The position numbers and the translations under genes are program-made. Below are positions 25,225-32,610 of a DNA stretch of 42,735 bases, one piece after another (position 1 is the first letter of the stretch; the number at the start of each line of letters is the position of its first letter). This stretch comes from Ruminococcus sp. Lineage in GTDB: Bacteria; Bacillota; Clostridia; Oscillospirales; Ruminococcaceae. The notes below the pieces were generated by a model. That model was given only the letters and a program-made list of their open reading frames with translations. It ran no database searches and was not told where the DNA came from. The stretch spans positions 1 to 42,735 of the forward strand of contig JAISGY010000041.1 of NCBI GenBank assembly GCA_031262835.1. Reading direction: 5' to 3'.

Positions 25225-26343
25225 TTAACCAACCGGGTCGAATTCTTCCGCGTCTGTTAAAGCATCCGCTGTCTTAGCCGGTTCTGCCTCGTCTTCGGGG
25301 ACTTTGAAGGCTAAGATGTGTTCTTTTATCTTCGCTTCAATTTCAGCCATGATTTCGGGGTGAGTTTTGATGTACTCGCGGGCGTTGTCGCGTCCCTGAC
25401 CGATTTTGTCGCCGCCATAAGCGAACCATGCGCCGGATTTATGTACAATATCGAACTGCACCGCAAGGTCTAAGACTTCGCCTTCCCTTGCAATGCCTTT
25501 GCCGAAAATCATATCGAATTCGCACTTTTTAAATGGCGGCGCAACCTTATTTTTAACGACTTTGCATTTTGTCCTTGCGCCGATCGGACCGTTCGGGCTG
25601 TCAATCGTTTCGCCTTTTCTTACTTCAATCCGCACAGAGGCGTAAAACTTGAGTGCGCGCCCGCCGGGGGTTGTTTCGGGGTTGCCGTACATGACGCCGA
25701 TCTTTTCGCGGACTTGGTTTATGAAGATTGCCACACATTGGGATTTTGAAATAACAGCGGTGAGCTTGCGCATTGCCTGTGACATGAGTCTTGCAAGGAG
25801 ACCGACGTGGGTGTCACCCATCTCGCCTTCGATTTCGGCTTTCGTCGTCATTGCCGCAACGGAGTCGATAACAAGGCAGTCAATCGCGCCGCTCCGAACG
25901 AGTGCTTCCGCAATTTCAAGTGCCTGTTCGCCGGAATCGGGTTGGGATACAATAAGCTCGTCTATGTTAACGCCGAGAGCCTTCGCATAGGCGGGGTCGA
26001 GCGCGTGTTCAACATCGATGAAGGCAACATAGCCGCCGAGTTTTTGAGCCTCTGCGGCAATATGGAGTGCGACTGTAGTTTTCCCGGAGCTTTCCGGACC
26101 GTAAATTTCGACAATACGCCCCTTAGGCACGCCGCCGATTCCGAGCGCCATATCAAGCGTCATAGACCCTGTCGGGATAACGTCAACGTGATAGGACGGC
26201 GCAGCCCCGAGCCGCATTACCGCGCCCTTCCCGTACTGCTTCTCTATCATCGCCATTGCGTTATCAAGCGCGGCGCGTTTCCCGCTGTTGTCGCTGATGT
26301 TTACGGGAGTTTCCTTCTTGGATGCTTGTTTTTTAACTGCCAT
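25225..26343 (-). CDS. recA: Recombinase RecA
   Basis: A 372-aa ATP-dependent strand-exchange protein that also triggers the SOS response. Walker A is GPESSGKTT, Walker B lies in [10 protein letters not shown], the DNA-binding L1/L2 loops surround [22 protein letters not shown] (partial quote [11 protein letters not shown]), and [20 protein letters not shown] is the diagnostic RecA segment. The acidic C-terminal tail is present ([19 protein letters not shown]). No GAAC-N4-GTTC SOS box was seen near its promoter. The leader contains a palindromic repeat element (26357-26412). Confidence 0.98.
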   Translation of the reverse strand: MAVKKQASKKETPVNISDNSGKRAALDNAMAMIEKQYGKGAVMRLGAAPSYHVDVIPTGSMTLDMALGIGGVPKGRIVEIYGPESSGKTTVALHIAAEAQKLGGYVAFIDVEHALDPAYAKALGVNIDELIVSQPDSGEQALEIAEALVRSGAIDCLVIDSVAAMTTKAEIEGEMGDTHVGLLARLMSQAMRKLTAVISKSQCVAIFINQVREKIGVMYGNPETTPGGRALKFYASVRIEVRKGETIDSPNGPIGARTKCKVVKNKVAPPFKKCEFDMIFGKGIAREGEVLDLAVQFDIVHKSGAWFAYGGDKIGQGRDNAREYIKTHPEIMAEIEAKIKEHILAFKVPEDEAEPAKTADALTDAEEFDPVG

Positions 26344-26356
26344 ATCTTTAGGTACG

Positions 26357-26412
26357 CTGGAGGGAAACCTTTCTAAAGAAAGGTTTCCCCCCAGACCCCC
26401 CTTCCAAAGACT
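26357..26412 (-). repeat. Palindromic intergenic element, copy 1
   Basis: In the recA leader, an 18-bp hairpin (26357-26374 and 26377-26394, loop of 2) is joined to the 18-mer AGTCTTTGGAAGGGGGGT (minus strand, 26395-26412). The same 18-mer recurs with one change at 26955-26972 in opposite orientation. Confidence 0.75.
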
Positions 26413-26463
26413 TTCATCTGGGATTTTAATATTTCTAATTAATCACTGAGGATTTCTGGAATT

Positions 26464-26492
26464 ATTATAGCACATTTTGTCGGGAATGTCAA
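26464..26492 (-). promoter_or_regulatory. Promoter of recA
   Basis: Minus strand TTGACA (26487-26492), 17-nt spacer, TATAAT (26464-26469), a perfect consensus. No LexA box is recognisable around it. Confidence 0.85.
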
Positions 26493-26531
26493 GAATAAAT
26501 TTAACTTAATAGATAAAAAGTCTCCATAAAT

Positions 26532-26612
26532 TTACGCATGGTCATTAAATCGGGGCGATTTCGGAAAGAGCGAAGCGGAAATAAGGATATTCGTATCAAT
26601 CAATATATCCAC
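26532..26612 (-). pseudogene. PIN-domain toxin remnant (N-terminal 26 codons)
   Basis: A GTG-started frame overlapping the end of the AbrB gene by 17 nt encodes only 26 residues, starting MDILIDTNILISASLFPKSP, the unmistakable first strand of a PIN/VapC RNase with its first catalytic Asp (DTN). A TAA then ends it and the next recognisable sequence is the recA promoter, so the other ~100 residues are deleted. No toxin activity is expected. Possible reuse as a micropeptide cannot be excluded. Confidence 0.8.
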
Positions 26613-26871
26613 GTTCAACCCCTAATTCGTGACGTATTTCTTTACGATATTTTATTACATCTTCTTCGTCTTTCCAACCGATTTTTTCGGCGACCCCTGA
26701 CATTTCGTCTTGCAACTCCATAAGCGCAATCATGCTTGCATTTTTTAATAATATATCGCCGTTCTTTTCAATGAAAATAACCTTGCCGCCTTCGCGGAGA
26801 CCAAGCTTGCTTCTTATTTCTTTAGGTATTGTAATTTGTCCTTTTGAAGAAATTCGTGCTGTATCAAGCAT
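26596..26871 (-). CDS. AbrB/MazE-family antitoxin
   Basis: A 91-aa protein with a SpoVT-AbrB DNA-binding swapped-hairpin domain (ARISSKGQITIPKEIRSKLG, residues 4-23, then EGGKVIFIEKNGDILLKNAS). The C-terminal ~45 residues form a charged helix that in such antitoxins binds the PIN toxin. The ATG at 26871 follows a GGAGG site; an in-frame GTG 9 nt upstream is part of that site. The toxin gene that should follow is only a stub, so this is an orphan antitoxin that may still repress its own promoter. Confidence 0.88.
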   Translation of the reverse strand: MLDTARISSKGQITIPKEIRSKLGLREGGKVIFIEKNGDILLKNASMIALMELQDEMSGVAEKIGWKDEEDVIKYRKEIRHELGVERGYID

Positions 26872-26908
26872 AAATAACACCTCCGACTTTCCTTACATTC
26901 TTTACTTT

Positions 26909-26938
26909 ATTATACACAAAAAAACAAAAGATTGTCAA
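26909..26938 (-). promoter_or_regulatory. Promoter of the AbrB gene
   Basis: Minus strand TTGACA (26933-26938), 18-nt spacer, TATAAT (26909-26914). Confidence 0.8.
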
Positions 26939-26954
26939 GAGGAAATAATAAAAA

Positions 26955-27025
26955 AGTCTTTGAAAGGGGGGTAGTGTGGCGCAACGCCACACGAGGGAAA
27001 CTTTCTTCAGTTTGCGTTCCTTAAG
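26955..27025 (+). repeat. Palindromic intergenic element, copy 2
   Basis: Starts with AGTCTTTGAAAGGGGGGT (26955-26972), then a perfect 8-bp hairpin (GTGTGGCG/CGCCACAC, about 26974-26992), then GAGGGAAACTTTCTT, which partly matches the hairpin of copy 1. Opposite orientation to 26357-26412. Confidence 0.65.
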
Positions 27026-27079
27026 GACAACAGTATATTTGTAATATAAAGCCATTTGCTATCGAATAAACACGAGAAT

Positions 27080-27117
27080 AGGTTCATAAAGTTAAGTCAT
27101 CTTAACCTTATGAACCC
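27080..27117. repeat. 17-bp inverted repeat at a transcript start
   Basis: Arms 27081-27097 and 27101-27117 (GGTTCATAAAGTTAAG and CTTAACCTTATGAACC) with one mismatch and a 3-nt loop. It starts directly after the minus-strand -10 box at 27118, so it would form the first ~38 nt of the RNA or act as an operator. Confidence 0.8.
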
Positions 27118-27146
27118 ATTATATCTTATTTAATGTGGTTTGTCAA
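27118..27146 (-). promoter_or_regulatory. Orphan consensus promoter
   Basis: Minus strand TTGACA (27141-27146), 17-nt spacer, TATAAT (27118-27123), a perfect consensus. It points toward the AbrB gene about 240 nt away, which has its own promoter. The intended product is unclear; it may be a small RNA or an alternative AbrB leader. Confidence 0.75.
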
Positions 27147-27389
27147 TAGTAATTTAAAGCTTGATAACGCCGGTGAAAATTGTAACTTTAATTGCCGCCT
27201 CATATGTTTCCTCTTGATACTTTCGTTATTGTGGGGATTATAGTGTACCACGCACGGCATTGCTCACTCATACAACACAGTATCCCCGAATGATTGTATA
27301 ATTTTTCGTTTGGTTTTGTTTTCTTTGCTCCCGCATACTAAACGCTTTTTTCGGCTATGCTTGTTTTTTCAAATTTATTTTACGACAAA

Positions 27390-30300
27390 TTATGGTATAG
27401 ATTTTATTTTAGGCTTTTTCACTTCAATCTGCCCGTCAAAAACAATATTTTTACTGTCAAGTATGAAACTTTCAGGTACTGATATTGCCGCTTTACGATT
27501 TTTGAAATCCTTAGGCGCGCCTACATATGTATAAACAGTATCTTTATCAGGGAGAATTTGCGGCATGATTAGTTTTTCTATGTCGCCTATCACGGGTTTT
27601 ATTTCTGTGCAATAGAGGAGATTTTCTTCATTCATTGCCTTGCTTATCGGGGCGGGGAGAATTTTCTTAACAGGGAGAAAACCGGTGCTTATATTCACGT
27701 TACTGCCATATTCAGATAGGATTATAATATGCCGCTCACCTTCTGCGGCACTGATTTTAAGCACGCTGTCGCCTATGTAACTGCCGTTGTTATCGACACC
27801 CCACAAGGGTTTAATCTGTTTAAATTCGGAAACGCTTGACCCGTCACCGTCGAAAATACCGATAGCACCGTCGGTGAAGCGATTTATGCCGCCGAAATAA
27901 AGCGGCAGTAAAAATTCAGACAGACCGCAGTCGTCAACTTTCCCGAAACTGTCTTTGCTCACAGGGAACTTACAGCCGCCGTGAAATTCAAGTGACACTG
28001 TCATGCACGACAACAACAGCGGACGTCCCCATATGTATGATGCAGGAGAACTGCGTGCCTTTGCGCTCATTGCCGTGTCTGTCAGCTGCATTAATTCTGT
28101 GAAAGCACTGTTATTCTCGCCTGAGACGAAAAAGCTTATGAAATTGTCGGTTATTGTGTTGCCCGTGTCAATAACATCCGTTCCGTCAGAAGCAGTATAA
28201 CGGCACTCGGCATTACCGCTTCTGTAAACGATACGAAGCGCGCCGCGATACACCCCGTCGGTGTAAATCATCATCCGCCCGCCCGCAAAATCCGGTAAAA
28301 TAAGTGCTTGTGCGGACAATTCTCCGCCGTCATATTCGGCGTTAAGCCGCGCTGCTGTCGTAAATGCAGGCGGTAACACGCCATAAGGTATACCGTCAAC
28401 GGTAACTGACTCAAGGGCTGCGGAAAAAGTCTGTGCGGTAGGCATCTCGGCGGTATCCTCGGATACTACGCGGTTTTGCCCGAAACTGTTAATTACCGTC
28501 AGCTTACTTATACGAAAAAGTCCGCCGCGCAATCTGTTAAAAATGTATGAATACAGCGGTGTAATCTCGGTGCGGTCGGTGTCAACATAAGGGGCTGTTT
28601 TTCGTGAAATGTTCGCCAGCGGCTCATCGCGTGCATCAATATCTGCCGGGAAACGAAATGACAGCATTTCCTGTGTGAGAATTTCCGCAAAGCCGTTTAG
28701 GTTTTGCGATAAGAATGTACGGTTAGAAAGTCCTGCGCGGATTTGTGCAATTTTACTCGGGTCAACACCCTGTTTTGTGAGGTAATCGCACAATTTATCT
28801 GTAAGCTGCATTATCCCGAACGGTGTGAGTATACACCGCCCGCTTATTACCTGACGTTCGCCTTCGGTGTAGTTTTCCGCAAGGGTGTACATTGTGTCGT
28901 CGGGGTGAAATTCCCATCCCGTCAGCGTATTATTAACAATGTCGCCTACAGGTATGAAAACCGCTTCATAGTCAATAAATAAAACCGGGTTTTGAAACGG
29001 CGGTGAGAATTTTTGCGGCGGGTCATCAGAGCGAATACCGATAAAATCACGCCCGGAAATCACAGCAGAGGGCGACTTAGGCAGAAAAAACGGCGCTTCA
29101 TCTGTATCGGAAAGTAGGGTAACATCACCGTTTTTAAGTGCCGGTAAAGACATAAGAGAATTGCGATTTTTCTCAATCTGCTCATTTAATTGCGAAAGCG
29201 CTTTAACATCCCCGTCAATCTCCGTACAAAGGTTTTCCAGAAGCTGTACCCCTGCGGTAAATACATCAGAGGAGCGGTCTTTACTGCTTTCAAAAATAAG
29301 CATAAAATGCTGCCAAAAACGATAAAGCTTGTAGCGTTTGTATGCTATGGTTCGGGCGGATTTTCCCGCCGCTGCCGCTTCTTTCTCAAGAACATCCAGT
29401 TGCTCAAAAACAGGCGCAAGGTTTTCTGAATTCTCATTATTTATGCGGATTTTCGGGCATTTACCGAGCGGCGGGATAGTGTCAAACTGCGTACGGTGAA
29501 TTTCGTCTTCAGCCGTGAAATTTCCGTCAGGTTCTGTAAGTGCCGAACTTAAGTCAAGTTCAAGCACACAAAGGAAAAAATCCTTATCGGGGGTTTCACC
29601 TATATCAGCGCGGGCTGCCGCCGCCAGTGCATCACAAGCTGACAGCCCCGCCGAAACATCCGCACCGTTTACATCAAAATGGTTATCATAATCGGCAAAC
29701 ATTCCAAGCCAAGTAATTTTTGTACTGCCTGTAAGAACAGTTTCGCTTACGCTCTTGTCGGAGTAGTACGCCGTGACGGTATAGGTTACATCCGTATTCG
29801 GCTTAACATCGTCGCATTTGTCGCAAAAGCCGAAAACGCTTCTGCAACTCGGATAATATGATGCAAAAAGCGGGTCTCCCGCGCCGATTGCGGTGAGATT
29901 TTTTATATAGCCGCATTTTTCATTCTCCGTAATGTCAGAGTAGTCATTCACCACAGGGAGTGTGTGAGTATCAGGCGGCACATCGCTCTTGTCATAGCTT
30001 CTGCCCAGATAACGCCACGCATTCACGCCCTGTTTGCTTGTATCTGAAAAAGCGGGAATTTTCGTTACTGTATTATACTTATTTTCATTTGAAAAGTAGT
30101 TGCTTTCAACAATAAATTCGCGTATATTTGCATTACCGGATGTGTCGGTAAAATTCCTTGTAACGGTGAATCTGTCGGGTACGGCAGGGAATTTAACATT
30201 GCCGTCATCATCCATAACGCCGCCGGTGAGATTTTCGGGCAAAACAAAATGAAGGTTTACACCGCAAAAGTTGTGATTAAACGTCTCAGGCACAAGCAGT

Positions 30301-30455
30301 CCCGCGAATGTCTTACTCCCGAGGTAGCTTGAGCGGAGAGCAGTTCTTATATCGGGTATTTCATTCATGGTGCTCGGCAGGTCGGGTGCTATATACGTGG
30401 AATCGTAGTCGCGCTGAATGAAAACAGCGATTTTAATAAAAGTATTATCGTTCAT
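27390..30455 (-). CDS. Uncharacterised 1021-aa protein (last gene of operon)
   Basis: Function unknown. No signal peptide or membrane segment. Residues ~55-100 contain NHNFCGVNLHFVLPENLTGG and FPAVPDRFTVTR, and later come LSQNLNGFAEILTQE and GLFRISKLTVINSFGQ. From memory these match the pattern of an uncharacterised family of ~1000-aa proteins in actinobacteria, myxobacteria and cyanobacteria (HLHWALPDALT...FPPVPNRWLV...RLTRLRVVDAFG). That recollection needs a search. The ATG overlaps the previous stop as ATGA, so it is translationally coupled. It probably acts with the two genes upstream, whose motifs I associate with the same clusters. Confidence 0.8.
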   Translation of the reverse strand: MNDNTFIKIAVFIQRDYDSTYIAPDLPSTMNEIPDIRTALRSSYLGSKTFAGLLVPETFNHNFCGVNLHFVLPENLTGGVMDDDGNVKFPAVPDRFTVTRNFTDTSGNANIREFIVESNYFSNENKYNTVTKIPAFSDTSKQGVNAWRYLGRSYDKSDVPPDTHTLPVVNDYSDITENEKCGYIKNLTAIGAGDPLFASYYPSCRSVFGFCDKCDDVKPNTDVTYTVTAYYSDKSVSETVLTGSTKITWLGMFADYDNHFDVNGADVSAGLSACDALAAAARADIGETPDKDFFLCVLELDLSSALTEPDGNFTAEDEIHRTQFDTIPPLGKCPKIRINNENSENLAPVFEQLDVLEKEAAAAGKSARTIAYKRYKLYRFWQHFMLIFESSKDRSSDVFTAGVQLLENLCTEIDGDVKALSQLNEQIEKNRNSLMSLPALKNGDVTLLSDTDEAPFFLPKSPSAVISGRDFIGIRSDDPPQKFSPPFQNPVLFIDYEAVFIPVGDIVNNTLTGWEFHPDDTMYTLAENYTEGERQVISGRCILTPFGIMQLTDKLCDYLTKQGVDPSKIAQIRAGLSNRTFLSQNLNGFAEILTQEMLSFRFPADIDARDEPLANISRKTAPYVDTDRTEITPLYSYIFNRLRGGLFRISKLTVINSFGQNRVVSEDTAEMPTAQTFSAALESVTVDGIPYGVLPPAFTTAARLNAEYDGGELSAQALILPDFAGGRMMIYTDGVYRGALRIVYRSGNAECRYTASDGTDVIDTGNTITDNFISFFVSGENNSAFTELMQLTDTAMSAKARSSPASYIWGRPLLLSCMTVSLEFHGGCKFPVSKDSFGKVDDCGLSEFLLPLYFGGINRFTDGAIGIFDGDGSSVSEFKQIKPLWGVDNNGSYIGDSVLKISAAEGERHIIILSEYGSNVNISTGFLPVKKILPAPISKAMNEENLLYCTEIKPVIGDIEKLIMPQILPDKDTVYTYVGAPKDFKNRKAAISVPESFILDSKNIVFDGQIEVKKPKIKSIP

Positions 30456-31330
30456 GATTTATTTTCTTTAGCCGTATATTCGGCAATATTTTCAACTGTC
30501 ATAAGTTCAAAAGCAAAAACAGCGGGGGTAATCTCATCGCCGAGTTCATCAGCGAAAATTTTTGCAAGAGCTGTTACATCAACACGGCGAAATGTGTTTA
30601 CAGGGATAGCGATAGGGGATTTGTCCTTATAGTATTCACCGAGGTGTTCGGTGTCTGTGTGTTTGAGTTCCAGTCCTACGTCATTATAGCCGAAATGCAG
30701 TGCAGTTTTGGGTTCTTTTACGGTGAAATTTGCAACTTCGCCGCTCCAAATCCCGATAAGCACCGTATCGGTGAGGGTGTCAAGCCGCAAGAGCGGTAAG
30801 TCATTCCCCGCTGCGTCTTTGCCCTCAATCTCAAGCCCCTTGAGATACTGAACTAATTCACTACGCATGATAAAGCCGGTCATCGGCGGTTCGGTGTTTG
30901 CGCCGTATCTGAAATTATCCGCGTGTTTCATGCAAACGCCGTATTTTTTCATAACCCGCTCATTTTTATGGTTGTCGTGCATATTGTCAAGGCGGCGGCG
31001 ATAAGCGTTCAGATGTGCATAAACGGCGGCGGTAGGTGCATAAGTTCTCTCAAAATCAATATCGTCCGAAAAGCCGCGCCCGATGCTCATCGCGCCGTCT
31101 GTGAGTGCGTTTGTCCAGTTTTCATCTACATAGAAAAAGCGCAAGCTTTCTTCCGGGAATTGTATAATGTCGGCAAAAAGGTATGATGCCGGCAAAGGTA
31201 CAAGAAGCTTCAGTTTCGCAAGATAATCTTTAATAGCTTGCGGCATATCATCTTCAAGAAACTGCGCAATGTTGTTATCGTCTGAATACTTATCTGAAAA
31301 GCCCGGCATGGATATTTTTTTACGTTTCAT
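30452..31330 (-). CDS. Uncharacterised 292-aa protein
   Basis: Function unknown. Mostly soluble, with no signal peptide. The segment LKLLVPLPASYLFADIIQFP followed by ESLRFFYVDENWTNALTDGA and MSIGRGF is highly patterned. I recall a similar PFNYLVPD...LPPESIRFFYxDxNWxDALxDGAxSIG block in uncharacterised proteins of other phyla, always near relatives of the neighbours here. The ATG at 31330 is preferred: it overlaps the upstream stop by 11 nt after an AAGGCAG site. A longer frame to 31372 would overlap the upstream gene by 53 nt. Confidence 0.78.
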   Translation of the reverse strand: MKRKKISMPGFSDKYSDDNNIAQFLEDDMPQAIKDYLAKLKLLVPLPASYLFADIIQFPEESLRFFYVDENWTNALTDGAMSIGRGFSDDIDFERTYAPTAAVYAHLNAYRRRLDNMHDNHKNERVMKKYGVCMKHADNFRYGANTEPPMTGFIMRSELVQYLKGLEIEGKDAAGNDLPLLRLDTLTDTVLIGIWSGEVANFTVKEPKTALHFGYNDVGLELKHTDTEHLGEYYKDKSPIAIPVNTFRRVDVTALAKIFADELGDEITPAVFAFELMTVENIAEYTAKENKS

Positions 31331-32516
31331 TATTTCTGCCTTTTTCAGCAAGTTTTTCGGCGGCATCTGCAAAGCCGAAATTATCTAAGCCGCAGTCGAA
31401 TTTGACGGCATTGCGATTCATGTTTTGTTTCATGGTTTTACGGTAATCTATAATCTGCTGTGCAATGTTTTTATCTTTCATGGTAAGTATTCTACCAAAT
31501 TCATAAGCGGCAGAATAGCTTACATCCATGGTTGCCGTTTCATTGTTATAGATAATACGTCCGTCCGCTGTTTTGCACTTTTGAAGCCCGTCGATTATTT
31601 CTGTTTTTGACGGTACCAGCGGTGAACGGTAGAGCGACTGCGTTTCTTCACCGGTGCGGGTGATGTGGCGTTTTACGGCGAAGCCGAGGCGTTCATTCTC
31701 ATCTGTACCGTCTTTGCCGACAGTACCGCAGTTATTCGACAAACCCTCCGTCAGCCGCCTGAACGGTATAGTCACGGTGTGAGTTGAATTAAAGCGTACG
31801 CTTGCAATACAGATAAGCCTCACGGTTTCCGCCGCTTCAAACGCCGCGCCCTCATAGCCTATTACACGCACCAAATGAGCGAAGTTTTCGCCGTCTGCCG
31901 GAAAGCGGTTTGCAACAACTGTCGAAAAATACCCCGGGAGTGCTGTAATTTTATCTTCAGTTGCCGAGAGGTTCACCATCTTAACGTGTGACAAAAAAGG
32001 CAGATCCGATTTTGTCGGCATAATGTTATTATAGGTGTTTTTGGGTATATCCAAAACTGTGCAATAACTGTCTTCAGAGTCTGATGTAACACTACCGAAG
32101 GTTTCTTTCGGCGGAAAAAAAACTCCCTTTTCACTTTGAGAAAACAGCTCCCCGACGCGAATCTGTTTACTCGAAAACTCATCATCTGTGAGCAGAATAT
32201 AGGCAAGACAGGGGATACGCTGTGTTTTCTCGCTGTCGGCGTAATTTTCATATTCCCACGGCATTGTTTTCAGGCGCAAATTAATGTGCGGCAGGACTTG
32301 CCCGAAAGCCCCTGTCTGACCGTCGGCAGGGTAAACGGAAAAAACATCGTCGGGGTCTGATGTGAAAACTTTTGAAGCTATGAAGAAGCTTTCCGCATCG
32401 GTGAAAGTTTCCGTTTCAGGTGCGGTAACAGACAGATTACCGCCTACGGTATATTCCCCGGTTTCAATCCCGGGATAAGCGAAGTCGATAAGCTTAAATT
32501 CGGTGTTTTCGTCCAT
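31320..32516 (-). CDS. Uncharacterised 398-aa protein
   Basis: Function unknown, no signal peptide, mixed alpha/beta composition. The N-terminal part reads AYPGIETGEYTV and then DDVFSVYPADGQTGAFGQVLPHINLRLKTMPWEY (in pieces: DDVFSVYPADGQTG, FGQVLPHINLRLKTMPWEY). I recall this pattern (aGxYxv...Vxsv.PPxnxxGxfxxvLPHivLxxrTLPWER) from uncharacterised proteins elsewhere. The C-terminus is charged and helical. It follows the DUF6603-like gene across an 80-bp palindrome and overlaps the next gene by 11 nt. An AAGG site lies 9 nt before the ATG. Confidence 0.78.
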   Translation of the reverse strand: MDENTEFKLIDFAYPGIETGEYTVGGNLSVTAPETETFTDAESFFIASKVFTSDPDDVFSVYPADGQTGAFGQVLPHINLRLKTMPWEYENYADSEKTQRIPCLAYILLTDDEFSSKQIRVGELFSQSEKGVFFPPKETFGSVTSDSEDSYCTVLDIPKNTYNNIMPTKSDLPFLSHVKMVNLSATEDKITALPGYFSTVVANRFPADGENFAHLVRVIGYEGAAFEAAETVRLICIASVRFNSTHTVTIPFRRLTEGLSNNCGTVGKDGTDENERLGFAVKRHITRTGEETQSLYRSPLVPSKTEIIDGLQKCKTADGRIIYNNETATMDVSYSAAYEFGRILTMKDKNIAQQIIDYRKTMKQNMNRNAVKFDCGLDNFGFADAAEKLAEKGRNNET

Positions 32517-32530
32517 AAAATTAAACCTTA

Positions 32531-32610
32531 ATAATACTAACGTGAAAATGATTGTTATATTTCTCCCGCCGGAGGCGGGAGAAATATAACTATTTTCGCA
32601 TTAGTATTAT
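32531..32610. repeat. 80-bp near-perfect palindrome between operon genes
   Basis: An inner perfect 17-bp stem (32554-32570 and 32574-32590, loop GGA) is flanked by GAAAAT/ATTTTC and by an outer perfect 10-bp pair ATAATACTAA/TTAGTATTAT (32531-32540 and 32601-32610). The right arm covers the last codons and stop of the DUF6603-like gene. No U-run follows on the minus strand, so it is not a simple terminator. Confidence 0.9.

Larger units (their letters stand above)
27026..27389. other. Non-coding stretch downstream of the eight-gene operon
   Basis: No convincing gene. It holds a minus-strand promoter (27118-27146), a 17-bp inverted repeat (27080-27117), and a looser inverted repeat bounded by GGGGAT and ATCCCC (27233-27288). 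A 25-codon frame (27126-27203) with a passable ribosome site is the only peptide candidate and is weak. Confidence 0.6.

Noticed and set aside
26344-26531. SOS (LexA) box at recA
   Set aside because: No GAAC-N4-GTTC or close variant was found around the recA promoter.
26864-27055. A 63-codon frame running from the orphan promoter region into AbrB
   Set aside because: No ribosome site; it is a translation of the repeat element and the AbrB promoter.
27126-27203. 25-codon frame with an AGAGGAAA site
   Set aside because: Too short, overlaps a consensus promoter, and has no recognisable content; kept only as a note.
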